NCBI GenBank assembly: GCA_900299235.1
Contig: OMIZ01000030.1
Coordinates: 1-63,237 of the forward strand
From: Actinomycetota bacterium
GTDB taxonomy: Bacteria > Actinomycetota > Thermoleophilia > Gaiellales > Gaiellaceae
Direction of reading: 5' to 3'
Length of the DNA: 63,237 nt
The position numbers and the translations under genes were made by a program. Below the pieces are notes generated by a model. The model searched no databases. It had not been told where the DNA came from and saw only the letters and a list, made by a program, of their open reading frames with translations. Below are positions 8,483-18,032 of the stretch, piece by piece; positions within the stretch are counted from its first letter, which is position 1, and each line of letters begins with the position of its first letter.

Positions 8483-8782
8483 ATGACGATCGTCGTAACC
8501 GTGCGCATCGAGGCAACGCAGGAGCAGCTTGCCGCGGCCGACCGTGCAGAGCCTGGCCTCTACGACGAGATCATCGCGCTCGCGCACCAGTACGGGATGC
8601 TTTCGCACCGCCGGGTGTACCGCGACGATGCCGTGATGGATATCGACGAGTGGCCGAGCGAGGAGGCACGCGACGCTTTCCGTGTTGCTGCCCAGCCGCT
8701 GCTCGCACGCATGGGCGCTGCTCGCGGGACGAAACCAAGCGCGGCCGAAGTGTGGCGCGACCTGCCCGGGTCGAAGCACTGA
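8483..8782 (+). CDS. small dimeric alpha-beta barrel (ABM-like) protein
   Basis: The 99-residue protein starts VVTVRIEATQEQ and has the beta-alpha-beta pattern of antibiotic-biosynthesis-monooxygenase/EthD-like ferredoxin folds, including a GMLSHRRVYRDD strand-turn and a late aromatic EWPSEEARDAF. These domains form dimers and often act as small monooxygenases, isomerases or accessory proteins. A purine-rich ribosome site (GAGAGGGGGC) lies just before the ATG. The next gene, an alpha/beta hydrolase, overlaps its end, so the two are probably translated together. Assignment is at fold level only. Confidence 0.65.
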   Translation: MTIVVTVRIEATQEQLAAADRAEPGLYDEIIALAHQYGMLSHRRVYRDDAVMDIDEWPSEEARDAFRVAAQPLLARMGAARGTKPSAAEVWRDLPGSKH

Positions 8783-9690
8783 ACGGCCGTCTCGATCCGC
8801 TCGACGAGTCGAAGCTCGGCGAGGTTGTCGTCAACGGCATTCGTACCCGCACCTACATCGACGGGCCGGAGGGGGCACCGATCCTTGTGTTGCTCCACGG
8901 CGGCGACTTCGGCCACGACACCGCGCTCGACTGCTTCAGTTTCGTGCTGCCGCTGTTTGCGGCGCGCTACCGGGTGATCGCGTTCGATCGCCTGGGGCAG
9001 GGGTACACCGACAACCCGCCCGATGATTCGGGCTTCACGATCGACGGGCTCATGGAACACACGCACGCCGTTCTCGACGCTTTGTGCCCCGGGCCGGTGC
9101 ACCTCGTCGGGCATTCGCGCGGGGGGTTTGTCGCCACGCGAGTCGCCGTCGAGCGACCCGAGCGCGTCAGCTCGCTCACGATCGTCGATAGCAACACGAC
9201 CGCCCCAGAGGATCCGACCTTCCCGAGCGGGCAGTTCTACCGTGATCTCGAGGCACGGATGCCACCAGGGCCACCATCGCTCGCATCAGTGCGGATTGAG
9301 CCGGACGCGCAGGCCTACGACCCGACAAGCGTCACCGCCGCGTTCCTCGACCGGATGTTGGCCATCGCGCAGCTCCCGATCCGCCAGGAGGGTGCACGAC
9401 GCCTTGAAACCGCTGACGGTGCGATCTGGCGGCCAAGCCTGAACGTTCGGCGCGAAGAGACGCTGCGCGTCTTTGACGAGCATGGGCTTGCGGTGCCGAC
9501 TCTCGTGCTCTGGAGCCGAGATGATCCGTCTGCTCCGCTTCGCCTTGGGTACGCGTTGTACGAGCGCATCGCCGCGAAAACAGCAGATGCGCGGCTCCAC
9601 GTCCTCAACCGGTCGGGCCACTATCCGTTCCGCGATCGACCGACCTCGTTCGTCGCGGCAGTCGCATCGTTTGTGGAATCCGTCGCCTAG
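8752..9690 (+). CDS. alpha/beta hydrolase
   Basis: Classical hydrolase order: oxyanion loop LLHGGDFGHD, then DRLGQGYTDNP, nucleophile elbow GHSRGG (Ser), the acidic residue in WSRDDPSAP and the catalytic His in NRSGHYPFRD. It probably cleaves an ester, epoxide or C-C bond of a small molecule. I chose the GTG at 8752 because the longer frame from 8650 runs far into the preceding ABM-like gene and has a cysteine-rich, atypical N-terminus. The remaining overlap of about 30 bases suggests coupling. It may form a two-gene catabolic module with its neighbour. Confidence 0.85.
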   Translation: MARPARVEALNGRLDPLDESKLGEVVVNGIRTRTYIDGPEGAPILVLLHGGDFGHDTALDCFSFVLPLFAARYRVIAFDRLGQGYTDNPPDDSGFTIDGLMEHTHAVLDALCPGPVHLVGHSRGGFVATRVAVERPERVSSLTIVDSNTTAPEDPTFPSGQFYRDLEARMPPGPPSLASVRIEPDAQAYDPTSVTAAFLDRMLAIAQLPIRQEGARRLETADGAIWRPSLNVRREETLRVFDEHGLAVPTLVLWSRDDPSAPLRLGYALYERIAAKTADARLHVLNRSGHYPFRDRPTSFVAAVASFVESVA

Positions 9691-9823
9691 CGCCACGGCC
9701 GATCCATACCGAACCCATTCGCCGCGGCAGGGTCGTTGCCGGTTGAATATGGCCTGTGACACCCCTCGGCGATAACCCAAGGAGCCACTCAACTTCTCGC
9801 TCTCTCGGTCGATTATCCGCAGC

Positions 9824-12115
9824 GTGATGCGCCTTCCGACCTCCCCTTCGCGGCCGCTCGCCGCGTGGGCACTAATCGCGGCAGGCCCTATCGCCGTTGC
9901 AATCTGGCTCAGCGGACCGTCTGGCCATCGGGGGTTTCTGATCGACGACGGCGCAGCGCTCACGTTCGTCGCGGTTGCCTGGCTGATCGGGCGCCGCACA
10001 AGCTTCCGCTCGGCACCCTTCTGGTTCCTGCTTGCCGCAACGACCTGGGCTGTCGGCGACGCGACGTGGGACGCCGTCGACTGGTCTGGGCACTCGGCCC
10101 CCTTCCCGTCTCCTGTCGACGCGCTGTACCTCAGCGGCTATGCCTTCGTCGGACTCGCGTTCGTCGTTGGCTGGCGCCACCAGCTTGGCGCCCTGCTTGA
10201 CAGCGCCATCGTTGGGACGTGCATCGGCATGTTCTTGTGGGCCGTCTACCTCGATCCGTCGCACGCCCCACACGAAACGCCAAGCAACGCCGTCGTCGGA
10301 GTGCTCTATCCGACGCTCGACCTGATCTTCGTCGGGATGCTCCTGCAACTGACGATCCTGCAATGGCGCCAGAGGAATGTCGCGCTGATCGCGCACACGC
10401 TCGGCATGGCCCTATTCCTGGTCTCCGACTGTGTGTACTCACGCGGCCAGATGCTTGGCACCTACGGCGCCCACAACATTGGAAGCGCGGGGTGGCTGCT
10501 GCTCTTTGCGCTCTGGCCCGCAGCCGGGCTGCACCCCTCGGCGAACAGAATGGGCTTGCCTACGGCGATCCGCATGACCAATGGACGCCTGGCAATCCTC
10601 GGAGCGAGCACGTTGCTCATCCCCGTTGCGATGACCATTCAGCAGTTCCACGACGGCGTCGACATCTGGGTGGTCATCGCGGCCGCGACGCTTCTCATCA
10701 TCTTCACCTTCTCGCGCGTCTGGTTGATCTTCTCCGACCTCCGCGCACGCGAGACGGCACTTGGGCAGACGAGCGCCCAGCTACACACGCTCATTGACAC
10801 CGCACCTGTCGCTGTGATCGCGGCCGACACGCAAGCGCGCATCACGATGTGGAATAAGACCGCGGAGCAGATGTACGGCTACACCGCCGAGGAGGTCATC
10901 GGGAAGCACACGCCGCTCCGCGCAGGGGAGTCGGCCGATGAGGTGATGGGCGACTTCCGCGAAGGGCGCCGCCTTTCACGCGAGGTCGTCCGCCGCCGCA
11001 AAGACGGCACCGAACTACACGTGATGGCCGTCGCCGCACCCGTCAACAACGAGGATGGCGAACTGCAGGGCGTCTTCACGATCCACGTCGACCTGAGCGA
11101 GCGGAACGAGCTTGAGGAGAAGCTCCGCCACGCGCAAAAGCTCGAGGCCGTCGGGCAGCTCGCAGGCGGTGTCGCCCACGACTTCAACAACCTCCTGACC
11201 GCGATCTCGGGCTATGCCGAGCTTGCCTATATGCAGGCGCAGGGCAACCCGGAGCTCCAATCAGAGATCGAGCAGATCGCACGTGCTGGCGATCGCGCCG
11301 CAGCCCTGACGCGGCAGCTGCTCGCGTTCAGTCGCAAGCAGGTATTGACGCCGAAGGTGGTCAACCTGAACGCCCTCGTCATGGACGTGAGCACGATGCT
11401 CAGCCGCGTGATCGGCAGCCACATCACTCTTACGACCGACCTCCACGACGGTGCGTGCCTGATCCTCGCCGACGCAAGCCAGGTCGAGCAGGTGCTGATC
11501 AACCTCGCCGTCAACGCCCGCGATGCGATGCCCGGCGGCGGCGCGCTCGTCATCACAACAGCGATCCGCAACAGCGATGGTGTCGATCAGGTGCTGCTGA
11601 CCGTGACAGACAGCGGAACCGGCATGGATGAGCAGACACAGAGCCGCATCTTCGAGCCGTTCTTCACCACCAAGGATGTCGGTAAGGGCACCGGTCTCGG
11701 CCTCGCGACGGTCTACGGCATCGTCAATCAGACAAACGGCACGATCGCCGTCAAGAGCGAGCTTGGCGTTGGCACAACCTTTGAGATCGCGTTTCCGTCG
11801 GCCGGCGATGAGGCGATCGCCGACGCTCCCGAATCACACGACACCGCCGGTCACGAGCGCGTCCTGCTTGTCGAAGACCAGCCAGCAGTTCTCTCCCTTA
11901 CTGCACGCATGCTTGCCGAAACACGGCTACAACGTCGTCTCGGCCCCGGATGGGAATGTCGCAGTCGAACTCGCCTCACGCGAACGGTTCGACATCCTCG
12001 TAACCGATGTCGTCATGCCCGGGCTGAACGGCCGAGAGCTGGCGCAAACAGTCACGGCTCTCCAGCCCGACATTGCGGTGCTCTACACCTCCGGGTACCC
12101 GGATCAGGAGCTTGA
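9824..12115 (+). CDS. membrane PAS histidine kinase, receiver cut by a frameshift
   Basis: About ten hydrophobic helices fill residues 1-310. A PAS domain ([20 protein letters not shown] onwards) covers about 320-430, then HisKA with H-box [12 protein letters not shown] (His near 452) and an HATPase domain with N-box [15 protein letters not shown] and G-boxes DSGTGMD, FEPFFTT and GTGLGLA. A receiver begins at [12 protein letters not shown], but after MLAE the frame leaves receiver-like sequence and ends in an unrelated basic tail. The rest of the receiver continues one frame over (11922-12242). One surplus A in the AAA at 11919-11921 explains this. The kinase core is intact; no response-regulator gene lies beside it. 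Confidence 0.85.
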   Translation: MMRLPTSPSRPLAAWALIAAGPIAVAIWLSGPSGHRGFLIDDGAALTFVAVAWLIGRRTSFRSAPFWFLLAATTWAVGDATWDAVDWSGHSAPFPSPVDALYLSGYAFVGLAFVVGWRHQLGALLDSAIVGTCIGMFLWAVYLDPSHAPHETPSNAVVGVLYPTLDLIFVGMLLQLTILQWRQRNVALIAHTLGMALFLVSDCVYSRGQMLGTYGAHNIGSAGWLLLFALWPAAGLHPSANRMGLPTAIRMTNGRLAILGASTLLIPVAMTIQQFHDGVDIWVVIAAATLLIIFTFSRVWLIFSDLRARETALGQTSAQLHTLIDTAPVAVIAADTQARITMWNKTAEQMYGYTAEEVIGKHTPLRAGESADEVMGDFREGRRLSREVVRRRKDGTELHVMAVAAPVNNEDGELQGVFTIHVDLSERNELEEKLRHAQKLEAVGQLAGGVAHDFNNLLTAISGYAELAYMQAQGNPELQSEIEQIARAGDRAAALTRQLLAFSRKQVLTPKVVNLNALVMDVSTMLSRVIGSHITLTTDLHDGACLILADASQVEQVLINLAVNARDAMPGGGALVITTAIRNSDGVDQVLLTVTDSGTGMDEQTQSRIFEPFFTTKDVGKGTGLGLATVYGIVNQTNGTIAVKSELGVGTTFEIAFPSAGDEAIADAPESHDTAGHERVLLVEDQPAVLSLTARMLAETRLQRRLGPGWECRSRTRLTRTVRHPRNRCRHARAERPRAGANSHGSPARHCGALHLRVPGSGA

Positions 12116-12242
12116 AAGCCGCGACATCGTTGGTGCCGTCTCGCTACTGCGTAAGCCATATTCGGCCGAGGCCCTCGCTGGTGCGGTGCGCCAGACGCTC
12201 GAGCTTCGATTGCCTGCTCTGAGCGAAACGCCCCTTCCGTAG
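11922..12242 (+). pseudogene. out-of-frame remainder of the hybrid kinase receiver domain
   Basis: Read in the frame shifted by one base, this segment gives the missing part of a CheY-like receiver: [18 protein letters not shown], the phospho-acceptor Asp block [18 protein letters not shown], the Thr/Ser position in VLYTSGYPD and the conserved Lys in LLRKPYSAEAL. Removing one A at 11919-11921 joins MLAE to HGYNV exactly as expected for the family, making a kinase of about 805 residues. It has no start of its own. It is either a recent disabling mutation or a sequencing/assembly error in a short A run. Confidence 0.75.
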
Positions 12243-12278
12243 CCACCGATCAGCGCCCGCGTGTTGTACCTTGAGGCT

Positions 12279-13349
12279 ATGCGCCCAGGTACACGCCCGA
12301 TCGTCCTCCCTTGTCACGGCGGATCGACGCCGGCGGGTCGCGCAACCGTCATGGCAGAGTCGCTCGCTGCAACGGGAGACGCGGAGCTCGGCGACAGCCT
12401 CGACGAGATCGTTGCCGCAGCGCGAGACGGTCGGTCGGTGGTCACCCTCGACGGCTGCGCATCGGCATGTGGTGCACGACTCCTTGAGGCGCGTGGCATC
12501 GCCCCAACCGTCGAACTTGACCTTGGTCGGGTCAACGACGCCGAGCTCGCGCTGATCACACCCGAGCGTTTGGGGGACCTCGGTGCGCGTACCGAACCGA
12601 GTCGCCGTGCGAAGCGCCTTTCACGCCTCGAGAGCGGCACCGATGCCGCTGCCCCAGGGCGAGCGCACTCGACCGACGACTACCTCCTCGCGCTCGACTC
12701 GCTTACGACGCTGCGCGTCGAATGCGGTGCGCTGATTGCCGATGCACCGACGCTCTCCTCGCATGTCTCGCACGCGCTGCATGTCTCGCGGCCGACCGCT
12801 GGCGAGACGCTCGCTCGGCTTGAGCGCGAAGGCTACGTCGAACGCAACGCCCACAAGGAGATCCTCCTCACCGTCCACGGGCGCGCCGAGGCCGACCGTG
12901 TGATCCGGGCGCAGCGGATCCTTGAGCGGTTCGTTACCGACATCCTCAGCTACACGCCCGAAGAGAGCTACGAGCGCGCCCGCGAGATCTCGCCTGGCTT
13001 TGACGCCGAAGCGCTCGAGCGGGTCTACGGCGCCCTCGGGCAGCCGACCACATGCCCGCACGGCTGGCCGATCGATGCCGCCGAAGGACGCGCGACTGCA
13101 CGCGAGCTCACCGCGCTGTCAGCCGCAGTCCCAGGCGATCGCCTCGTCGTCGACCGGCTTGAGGAGAGCGCACGGTCGCGCCTGCCGGTGCTACTTGCTG
13201 CTGGCCTCAAGCCCGGCCAAGAGGTGACCGTGACTGCTGTCGATCACGCACAGGGCACGATCGCTCTCTCGTTTGCCGGCACGGCGACGACGGTTGAACT
13301 CGACGACGCCGCAGGCGCCTTCGTCCGTTCCGCCTCGCTCGCCGTTTAG
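12279..13349 (+). CDS. DGC-domain / DtxR-like fusion regulator
   Basis: Residues 1-100 resemble the DGC (putative zinc-binding) family, with CHGGSTPAGR at 12-21 and DGCASAC at 58-64. Residues about 133-275 are DtxR/MntR-like: a winged helix (SSHVSHALHVSRPTAGETL) and a dimerisation part ending GQPTTCPHGWPI, followed by an FeoA-like SH3 domain (GLKPGQEVTVTAVD). The usual DtxR metal ligands appear replaced: the C-x-x-E-H block reads REISPGF, and the ancillary His reads Gln in RAQRILE. It should bind DNA, but what it senses is unclear. A GTG at 12261 is an alternative start. Confidence 0.75.
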   Translation: MRPGTRPIVLPCHGGSTPAGRATVMAESLAATGDAELGDSLDEIVAAARDGRSVVTLDGCASACGARLLEARGIAPTVELDLGRVNDAELALITPERLGDLGARTEPSRRAKRLSRLESGTDAAAPGRAHSTDDYLLALDSLTTLRVECGALIADAPTLSSHVSHALHVSRPTAGETLARLEREGYVERNAHKEILLTVHGRAEADRVIRAQRILERFVTDILSYTPEESYERAREISPGFDAEALERVYGALGQPTTCPHGWPIDAAEGRATARELTALSAAVPGDRLVVDRLEESARSRLPVLLAAGLKPGQEVTVTAVDHAQGTIALSFAGTATTVELDDAAGAFVRSASLAV

Positions 13350-13393
13350 AACCGTCAGCCCAATCTGCGATCGCAGGTAGTTTGCGGGTCGGC

Positions 13394-15136
13394 ATGGGCG
13401 AAATGCGCAGCACCCGCTGGTTCGGCGGCAAGGACATCTCGGGCTTCATCCATCGAGCATCGATGCACGCCGAGGGCATTTCGAAGATGGCCCTCGACGG
13501 TCGGCCGATCGTTGGCATCTGTAACTCGTGGTCAGAGCTCGTCAACTGCAACCTCCACTTTCGCGGCCTCACAGAGTCGGTGAAGCGCGGCGTGTTGCTT
13601 GCAGGCGGTCTACCGCTCGAGTTCCCGGCAATGTCGCTCGGCGAGAACCTGATGAAGCCGACCTCGATGCTCTTCCGCAACTTGATGGCAATGGACGTCG
13701 AGGAGTCGATCCGGTGCTACCCGTTCGACTCGGTCGTGCTCCTCGGCGGCTGCGACAAGACCGTGCCTGCCCAGATCATGGCTGCGGTCAGCGCAGACCT
13801 CCCCGCGATCATGGTGACGGGTGGCCCATCGCAGCCCGCCTGGTTCCGCGGACGCCAGCTCGGTGCCGGCACCGACCTCTGGCACTACCTCGCCGAGCTG
13901 CGTGCCGGGCGGATGACCCAGGAGGAGTTCGACGAGCTTGAAGCCGCAGCGACGCCGAGCTTCGGCCACTGCAACGAGATGGGAACCGCATCGACGATGA
14001 CTTCGATCATCGAAGCGCTTGGTATGGCGCTTCCAGGCACCGCGTCGATCCCCGCCGTTGAGGCTGGTCGCGGTCGCGCGGCGGAGGAGACCGGTATCCG
14101 CGCCGTCGCTCTCGCCCGCGAAGGACTGCGCCCCTCCCAGATCGTCACCGAAAAGTCGCTCGACAACGCGATCACGTTGCTGATGGCGCTCGGGGGAGGC
14201 ACGAACGCTGTGATCCACCTGCTCGCGATCGCCGGGCGCGCAGGCGTGCCGCTGACGCTCGATCGCTTCCATGAGATTTCTCGCCGCACACCGGTGATCG
14301 CAAATGTCCGCCCATCAGGCGAGCATCTTGTTGAGCACCTGTACCACGCGGGTGGCATCCGAGCCGTACTCAAGGAACTGCTGCCGCTGCTGCACGGCGA
14401 TGCCTTGACTGTTACCGGCCGCACACTGGCCGAGGAGGTCGAGGGCGTCGAAGTTCTCGACCGCAACGTGATCTTCCCGCTCGACAAGCCGCTCGCTACC
14501 GAGGGTGGCATCACCTCGCTGCGCGGCTCGCTTGCGCCCGGTGGGGCGATCATCAAGCGCTCCGCAGCGTCGCCCGAGCTGATGCGTCATCGCGGCCCCG
14601 CGCTCGTGTTCGAGGACGTGTACGACGTTGCCGAGCGGATCGACGATCCCGACCTGCCAGTGACCCCCGACACGGTGATGGTGCTGCGCAACACCGGCCC
14701 AAAGGGTGGGCCAGGCATGCCTGAGTGGGGCCAGCTGCCGATCCCCAAGAAGCTGCTTGAGCAGGGCGTCACCGACATGGTGCGCATCTCCGACGCGCGC
14801 ATGAGCGGCACCGCGTTTGGCACCGTCGTCCTGCACGTCTCGCCCGAGTCGTACGCGAACGGTCCGCTGCGCGCGGTGCGCGATGGCGACCCGATCGTCC
14901 TCGATGTTGAGGCAGGTCGGCTCGACCTCGACATTCCCGCCGAGGAGATCACCCGTCGCCTTGAGGAACTCGGGCCGCCAACGCCGCGCTACAGCCGCGG
15001 CTACGGGCGCATGTACGTCGACCACGTGCTGCAGGCAGACGAGGGTTGCGACTTCGACTTTCTGCGCGCCGTGCCTGGCGAAGAGCCTCAGACGCTGCCC
15101 TATGGGCTGCTCACCGGCTCTATCGGCGGCTGGTAG
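13394..15136 (+). CDS. IlvD/Edd family sugar-acid dehydratase (arabonate-dehydratase-like)
   Basis: The iron-sulphur cysteines of the family are present: GICNSWSE, LGGCDKTVPAQ and GHCNEMGTASTM. The last motif and the start RSTRWFGG resemble L-arabonate/D-xylonate-type dehydratases rather than dihydroxy-acid dehydratase of valine synthesis. Full length (about 580 residues) with late motifs RISDARMSGTAFGTVVLHVS intact. It would dehydrate an aldonic acid to a 2-keto-3-deoxy acid, which fits the FAH hydrolase and dehydrogenases of the neighbouring convergent unit. Starts at 13382 (TTG) or 13403 (ATG) are also possible. Confidence 0.85.
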   Translation: MGEMRSTRWFGGKDISGFIHRASMHAEGISKMALDGRPIVGICNSWSELVNCNLHFRGLTESVKRGVLLAGGLPLEFPAMSLGENLMKPTSMLFRNLMAMDVEESIRCYPFDSVVLLGGCDKTVPAQIMAAVSADLPAIMVTGGPSQPAWFRGRQLGAGTDLWHYLAELRAGRMTQEEFDELEAAATPSFGHCNEMGTASTMTSIIEALGMALPGTASIPAVEAGRGRAAEETGIRAVALAREGLRPSQIVTEKSLDNAITLLMALGGGTNAVIHLLAIAGRAGVPLTLDRFHEISRRTPVIANVRPSGEHLVEHLYHAGGIRAVLKELLPLLHGDALTVTGRTLAEEVEGVEVLDRNVIFPLDKPLATEGGITSLRGSLAPGGAIIKRSAASPELMRHRGPALVFEDVYDVAERIDDPDLPVTPDTVMVLRNTGPKGGPGMPEWGQLPIPKKLLEQGVTDMVRISDARMSGTAFGTVVLHVSPESYANGPLRAVRDGDPIVLDVEAGRLDLDIPAEEITRRLEELGPPTPRYSRGYGRMYVDHVLQADEGCDFDFLRAVPGEEPQTLPYGLLTGSIGGW

Positions 15137-15147
15137 CCGCTCAGCGT

Positions 15148-15600
15148 CTAGAGCGCAGGATCGGCGAGCGATCCTGCGATCGCATCGGAGAGCCACGCGC
15201 GCAGGTACGGGGCAAACGACGGTCGCACGAGGATCCGGAAGGCGTCGCTCGCCTGCCGAATGAGGATGACCTGCGCGCGAGCGAGCAGCGTCTGCGCACA
15301 GTCGCCAACCGGAAACGCAGCCTCGTCGAGATCAAGGCCACAGCCGGATGCGAGCACGTCGAGGGCATTCGCACCGGATAGGTCGAGGGCAATACGGTTG
15401 GCCGATACGTCAACCGCCGCCGCGGCAGACACAAAATCAGCCTCGGCGCCTCCCAGGACAAGCCACTCGTCGGGGCCGAGCCACACGACTGTATGCCCAT
15501 CAACGACGGCGGTCGTATTCGGGACGGTAGGAAAGCCCGCAGGCGCTGCGCCGCGAACCGAGATCTGTGCTGCGAGCGGAGTCTCAACGAACGCGGTCAT
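15148..15600 (-). CDS. soxG: sarcosine oxidase gamma subunit
   Basis: A 150-residue GcvT-related gamma subunit, recognisable from VVWLGPDEWLVL, VSANRIALDLSG, LASGCGLDLDEAAFPVGDC, QTLLARAQVILIR and FRILVRPSFAPYLRAWL. It is the last gene of the sox set in the usual order B-D-A-G, and its ATG overlaps the SoxA stop by four bases. In the tetrameric enzyme this subunit packs against alpha and helps enclose the folate/FAD region. Last gene of the leftward unit, tail-to-tail with the dehydratase gene only 11 bases away. Confidence 0.92.
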   Translation of the reverse strand: MTAFVETPLAAQISVRGAAPAGFPTVPNTTAVVDGHTVVWLGPDEWLVLGGAEADFVSAAAAVDVSANRIALDLSGANALDVLASGCGLDLDEAAFPVGDCAQTLLARAQVILIRQASDAFRILVRPSFAPYLRAWLSDAIAGSLADPAL

Positions 15601-18032
15601 GCGACCTCCCCCGGATCGCCGTCGCGACGGGCGTTTTCGGGATCGACGAGCACAGACGAGACGATTGTTGCCTCGATCACACGGTCGCCGAGCGGAGCGA
15701 AGACCGTCTCACCGAAGCGGTTACGCCCGTCCTTGACGAGCGCCAACGCGAACGTACGACCGAGTGCTGCGCTTCGGTAGCTCGACGTCACATGCCCGAG
15801 CATCGGCACGGGAATCGCGACGTTGGGGTCGGCGACCAGCTGCGCACCCTCAGGAACGAGTTCGCTCGGATCTGCCGGGAGGAGACCAACGAGATGCTTG
15901 CGGTCGGTGCGCGCAGTGTCGGGTCGCGAGAAGGAACGCATGCCGATGAAGTCGTCCTTCTTCTTCGAGACGACCCAATCCATGCCGAGATCCTGCGGGG
16001 TAATCGTCCCGTCCGTCTCCTGACCAATGATGGGAAAGCCCTTCTCGGCTCGGAGTACGTGCATCGTCTCGGTGCCGTACGGCGTCACGTCGCCAGCGTC
16101 CGCAATCGCCTGCCAGAGAGCGAGCCCTGCACGGCCATCAACGTTCACCTCGAAGGCCAGTTCACCGGAGAAGCTCACCCGACAAACGCGGGCCCGAATG
16201 CCTGCGACCTCGCCTTCCCGGATCGCCATGAACGGAAACGCCTCGCGGCTGAGATCGATCGCCGTCAGCTGCTGCAGCAGCGCGCGCGAACCAGGGCCAA
16301 CCACGGCGACCGTCGCCCACTGCTCGGTGACCGATGTAAGCCACACACGCAGCTCGGGCCACTCGGTTTGGAGCCACTCCTCCATCCACGAGAGCACCGG
16401 TGCGGCGTTACCGGTGGTCGTCGTCGCGATGAAGCGCTCCTCACCGACGCGCATCACGACGCCGTCGTCGAACACCATCCCGTCGGCTTTGCACATCACC
16501 CCGTAGCGGCACATGCCAACGGCGAGCGTGCTCATCAGGTTGGTGTAGATGCGATCGAGGAAGATGCCTGCGTCAGGCCCCTGCACGTCGATCTTGCCGA
16601 GGGTTGACGCGTCCATCATTGCGACCGACTCGCGAGCAGCCGCGCACTCGCGCAGCACCGCGTCGTCCATCGACTCAGCACCAACCGGGAAGTAGCGCGG
16701 GCGCTTCCACTGTCCGACGTCCTCGAACACCGCGCCATGAGCGACGTGCCACGAGTGCATCGGCGTCTCGCGCGCCGGATCGAACAGCTCGCCGCGGTTG
16801 CGGCCCGCAAGCGCAGCGAACGAGACGGGCACGAACGGGGGCCGGAAGCTTGAGGTGCCGAGCTCTGCGAGTGGGACGCCAATGATCTCGGCTGCCGCCC
16901 CCATCGCGATCACACCCGACGTCTTGCCCTGATCCGACGCCGTGCCGATCAACGTGAAGCGCTTCAGGTGCTCGGCCCGACGCAGACCAGCGCCGATCCC
17001 TCGCCGGAGCTCGGCGAGGTCGGCGTCGCGTTCGAGGTCGAGGAACGTCACCGATTCGTCGCCGCCCGTTAGCCACACGGGCTGGACATCGGGCAGCGCC
17101 TCGCCCGCGGCGGCACCCACAACCTCGACACCGCTCAGCCCACCCGCCGGCACGAACGCGGCGATCCGGTCGTTCCACTGCACCTTGCCGCCTCGATGAC
17201 TCCACAGATTGAGGCTCGGATTCCAACCTCCCGAGACGGCCAACACGTCGCAGGCGATGGTCGTGCCGTCGTCGAGAAGGACACCCTCAAGGTGCTCCTC
17301 GCCGAGCGTGTCGACCACCCGACGGCCCGAGCGGGCATCGATCGTCGCAACCGCACCGGGAAAGTCGAGAGCCGAGTCGTTGGTCGTGTAGACCGCGACA
17401 CGCGCCGCCCCGAGGTCATACCGGCGCGCCGCATTCGCGAGCATCACACCCGGGCGGTCGTTGTTCGGGAACGCGATCGGCCGCTCGACGGCACCGGTCG
17501 CAAGCACGATGCGTTTCGCACGGATGTGCCAGACGCGACGGTCGCGCTCGACGGCAACAACGTAGTTCCCGTCGTAAAGCCCGACTGCCGTCGTGCACGT
17601 CAACACGCGCAGGCCCTGACCGCGATCAGATGCGAGCGCGCACTGCGGACTCGCCTCCAACACGATCACCCGCCCCTCGGCCTGTTGCGCGGCCGCTACT
17701 CCGGCTGCACCGCCACCGATCACAAGCGTCTCGCAATGGACGTACCGAGCGTCGTATCTCGTCTCGTCGGGAGCCTCGAAGATCCGCCCCTTCCCCTTGA
17801 GCGGCTCCGCGACCAAGCCGTCGGTCAACGCAACGAGCGTCGCCCGCTGCATCGGCTTGTGCCCGATCTGAACGAGCGCGTTCGGCTCCTCGTCAGCCCA
17901 CGCGAACACGCCACGCGGACGACCTCGGCCGATGCTCTTGAAGCCACCGCGGACACCATGCCGAACCAGCGCAGCGGCGAGCGTCTCGCCCTCACGACCG
18001 TCGTACTCGGTGCCGGCGAAGGTGAACTTCAC
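15597..18032 (-). CDS. soxA: sarcosine oxidase alpha subunit (short form)
   Basis: N-terminal ferredoxin-like domain (FTFAGTEYDGREGETLAAAL, then GRGRPRGVFAW and EEPNALVQIG), a Rossmann domain (VIGGGAAGVAAAQ, LATGAVERPIAFPNNDRPGV) and a C-terminal GcvT/aminomethyltransferase domain that would hand the released methyl to tetrahydrofolate. At 811 residues it is shorter than classical SoxA (about 965): the usual segment between the ferredoxin-like and Rossmann domains is largely absent. I chose GTG at 18032, which overlaps the SoxD stop as GTGA; the frame upstream of it is a shadow. Oxidatively demethylates sarcosine or similar N-methyl amines. Confidence 0.92.
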   Translation of the reverse strand: MKFTFAGTEYDGREGETLAAALVRHGVRGGFKSIGRGRPRGVFAWADEEPNALVQIGHKPMQRATLVALTDGLVAEPLKGKGRIFEAPDETRYDARYVHCETLVIGGGAAGVAAAQQAEGRVIVLEASPQCALASDRGQGLRVLTCTTAVGLYDGNYVVAVERDRRVWHIRAKRIVLATGAVERPIAFPNNDRPGVMLANAARRYDLGAARVAVYTTNDSALDFPGAVATIDARSGRRVVDTLGEEHLEGVLLDDGTTIACDVLAVSGGWNPSLNLWSHRGGKVQWNDRIAAFVPAGGLSGVEVVGAAAGEALPDVQPVWLTGGDESVTFLDLERDADLAELRRGIGAGLRRAEHLKRFTLIGTASDQGKTSGVIAMGAAAEIIGVPLAELGTSSFRPPFVPVSFAALAGRNRGELFDPARETPMHSWHVAHGAVFEDVGQWKRPRYFPVGAESMDDAVLRECAAARESVAMMDASTLGKIDVQGPDAGIFLDRIYTNLMSTLAVGMCRYGVMCKADGMVFDDGVVMRVGEERFIATTTTGNAAPVLSWMEEWLQTEWPELRVWLTSVTEQWATVAVVGPGSRALLQQLTAIDLSREAFPFMAIREGEVAGIRARVCRVSFSGELAFEVNVDGRAGLALWQAIADAGDVTPYGTETMHVLRAEKGFPIIGQETDGTITPQDLGMDWVVSKKKDDFIGMRSFSRPDTARTDRKHLVGLLPADPSELVPEGAQLVADPNVAIPVPMLGHVTSSYRSAALGRTFALALVKDGRNRFGETVFAPLGDRVIEATIVSSVLVDPENARRDGDPGEVA

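Noticed and set aside
11915-11930. Programmed ribosomal frameshift in the histidine kinase
   Set aside because: No slippery heptamer, internal Shine-Dalgarno or stimulatory structure is evident; a simple one-base change in an A run explains it.
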